From Flavobacterium sp. (GTDB lineage Bacteria > Bacteroidota > Bacteroidia > Flavobacteriales > Flavobacteriaceae), in contig JADKDN010000001.1 in the NCBI GenBank assembly GCA_016718345.1, forward strand, positions 195,001-259,000: a DNA stretch of 64,000 bases. The letters run 5' to 3'. A program made the position numbers and the translations under genes. The notes beneath the pieces were generated by a model. That model ran no database searches, was not told the origin of the DNA, and saw nothing but the letters and a program-made list of their open reading frames with translations. Below, in pieces: positions 63,056 to 64,000 of this stretch; the stretch's first letter is position 1, and every line of letters starts with the position of its first letter.

Positions 63056-64000
63056 ATGACAGAAGGGAATTTTGTAGATTACGTAAAAATATATGTTTCA
63101 TCTGGAAAAGGAGGAAAAGGCTCTACGCATTTGCACCGTGAAAAATTTATTGAAAAGGCGAGTAGACGGAGGAGATGGAGGTCGGGAGGTCACGTATATC
63201 TTGTGGGTAATAAAGGTCTATGGACTTTATTTCATTTAAAATTTGCCAGACATATCAAAGCAGGTCATGGAGGCGATGGCGGTAGTGATAGAAGTACAGG
63301 TCATGACGGAGAAGATAAAATTATAGAAGTGCCATTAGGAACAGTGGTTCGTGATAAAGAAACTAACGAAATTCTTTTCGAAATAACTGAGGATGGAGAA
63401 AAGAGAGTTTTAGCCCAAGGGGGAAAAGGCGGTTTAGGAAACTGGCATTTTAGAAGTTCTACTAATCAAACGCCTCGTTATGCTCAACCTGGTTTGCTGG
63501 GAGTAGAGATGGATGTGATTTTAGAGTTGAAAGTTCTTGCCGATGTGGGATTAGTAGGTTTTCCTAATGCAGGAAAATCAACCTTACTTTCGGTATTGAC
63601 GTCTGCTAAACCAAAGATTGCGGATTATCCATTTACGACTTTAAAACCTAATCTGGGAATTGTAGCGTATCGTGATTTCCAATCTTTTGTAATTGCAGAT
63701 ATTCCTGGTATTATTGAAGGTGCTGCCGAAGGAAAAGGATTAGGACATTATTTTTTACGTCATATTGAACGAAATTCGACTTTGTTATTTTTAATTCCAG
63801 TTGATACAGCTGATATCAAAGCGGAATATGATATTTTAGTAAACGAATTATCAAAATACAATCCTGAAATGTTAGACAAGGAACGCATGGTAGTCATTTC
63901 TAAATGTGATATGCTTGACGAAGAACTAAAAGCAGAATTAAAAACGCAATTAGACAAAGATTTTAAAAATATTCCTTATCTGTTTATTTCATCGGTTGCC
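63056..64000 (+). CDS. obgE: Obg family GTPase (3' end outside window; hidden compensating indels)
   Basis: Ribosome-associated GTPase. ATG 63056 (MTEGNFVDYVKIYVSSGKGG) begins the Gly-rich Obg fold, including HIKAGHGGDGGSDRSTGHDG. The G domain has P-loop GLVGFPNAGKSTLLSVL, PFTTLKPNLG (switch I), DIPGIIEGAAEGKGLG (G3) and SKCD (G4). The frame stays open to the window edge, but 63154-63185 reads EKASRRRRWRSGGHV where the family has EKGG-DGGDGGRGGHV. Three missing bases, summing to a full codon, explain this. The C-terminus is not in the window. Confidence 0.95.
   Translation, partial: MTEGNFVDYVKIYVSSGKGGKGSTHLHREKFIEKASRRRRWRSGGHVYLVGNKGLWTLFHLKFARHIKAGHGGDGGSDRSTGHDGEDKIIEVPLGTVVRDKETNEILFEITEDGEKRVLAQGGKGGLGNWHFRSSTNQTPRYAQPGLLGVEMDVILELKVLADVGLVGFPNAGKSTLLSVLTSAKPKIADYPFTTLKPNLGIVAYRDFQSFVIADIPGIIEGAAEGKGLGHYFLRHIERNSTLLFLIPVDTADIKAEYDILVNELSKYNPEMLDKERMVVISKCDMLDEELKAELKTQLDKDFKNIPYLFISSVA

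Noticed and set aside
1..64000. Prophage, integrative element, toxin-antitoxin or defence island
   Set aside because: No integrase, transposase, restriction, Cas or phage structural genes were found; the genes are mostly conserved housekeeping or T9SS functions.

Overview
The window is an AT-rich (roughly one-third GC) chromosomal segment from a member of the Bacteroidota, most likely Flavobacterium or a close relative. Evidence for this is the gliding lipoprotein GldJ, the type IX secretion proteins PorU and PorV, secreted proteins with T9SS C-terminal sorting domains, a DnaE fused to its own proofreading exonuclease, and TAnnTTTG-type -7 promoter boxes. I see no phage, insertion sequence, CRISPR array, rRNA operon or integration site; it is mostly conserved chromosome with one tRNA-Val.

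Layout. 1-2129: the 3' part of a secreted GH13 alpha-amylase with a starch-binding module and a type A T9SS signal. 2392-11730: a T9SS type B surface-protein locus, made of a giant repeat-rich adhesin-like protein, a PorP/SprF outer-membrane protein and an OmpA-family TPR/WD40-like protein. 11812-20272 (minus strand): pdhC, pdhA, cdd, porV, porU, divergent from gldJ-murF (20480-23547). Then tRNA-Val, folC, tonB, anmK (minus) and an acyl-CoA dehydrogenase (plus). 28354-33841: a Crp/Fnr regulator followed by small envelope/redox genes (DM13 lipoprotein, beta-barrel, YHS, DoxX, DinB-like, NRDE, ATP-grasp, LysE-like). 33870-36223: SDR, SprT-like, manC. 36293-41593 (minus): leucine genes leuC, leuD, a GNAT, a leuA-like gene and leuB. 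Then dnaE and trxA; mlaE/mlaF, GT2, methyltransferase, KAS III, truncated haemoglobin and gcvP (minus); a UbiA-like membrane protein; SRPBCC, a small membrane protein, dcp, purE and purK (minus); and hpt, adk, a CNNM/CorC protein and obg, which runs off the right edge.

Sequence quality matters here. About half of the genes are interrupted, nearly always by a single-base gain or loss in or beside a homopolymer. The affected set includes indispensable genes (dnaE, adk, murF, the PDH subunits). Several open frames (anmK, the GT2, obg) also hide compensating indels that leave no stop codon. I read this as residual sequencing error, not mass pseudogenisation. I therefore annotate whole genes across the breaks and give the break positions.

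The best candidate for an undescribed system is the block at 28354-31393. The Crp/Fnr gene is followed by two promoters, before the DM13 gene and before the YHS gene. Each carries a 5-N6-5 dyad (perfect TGTCA-N6-TGACA in the first, one mismatch per half-site in the second), centred exactly 29.5 nt upstream of a TAnnTTTG box. That is about -41.5, the class II activator position. This suggests a self-contained Crp/Fnr-controlled envelope redox or metal-related regulon. The function is inferred, not shown.
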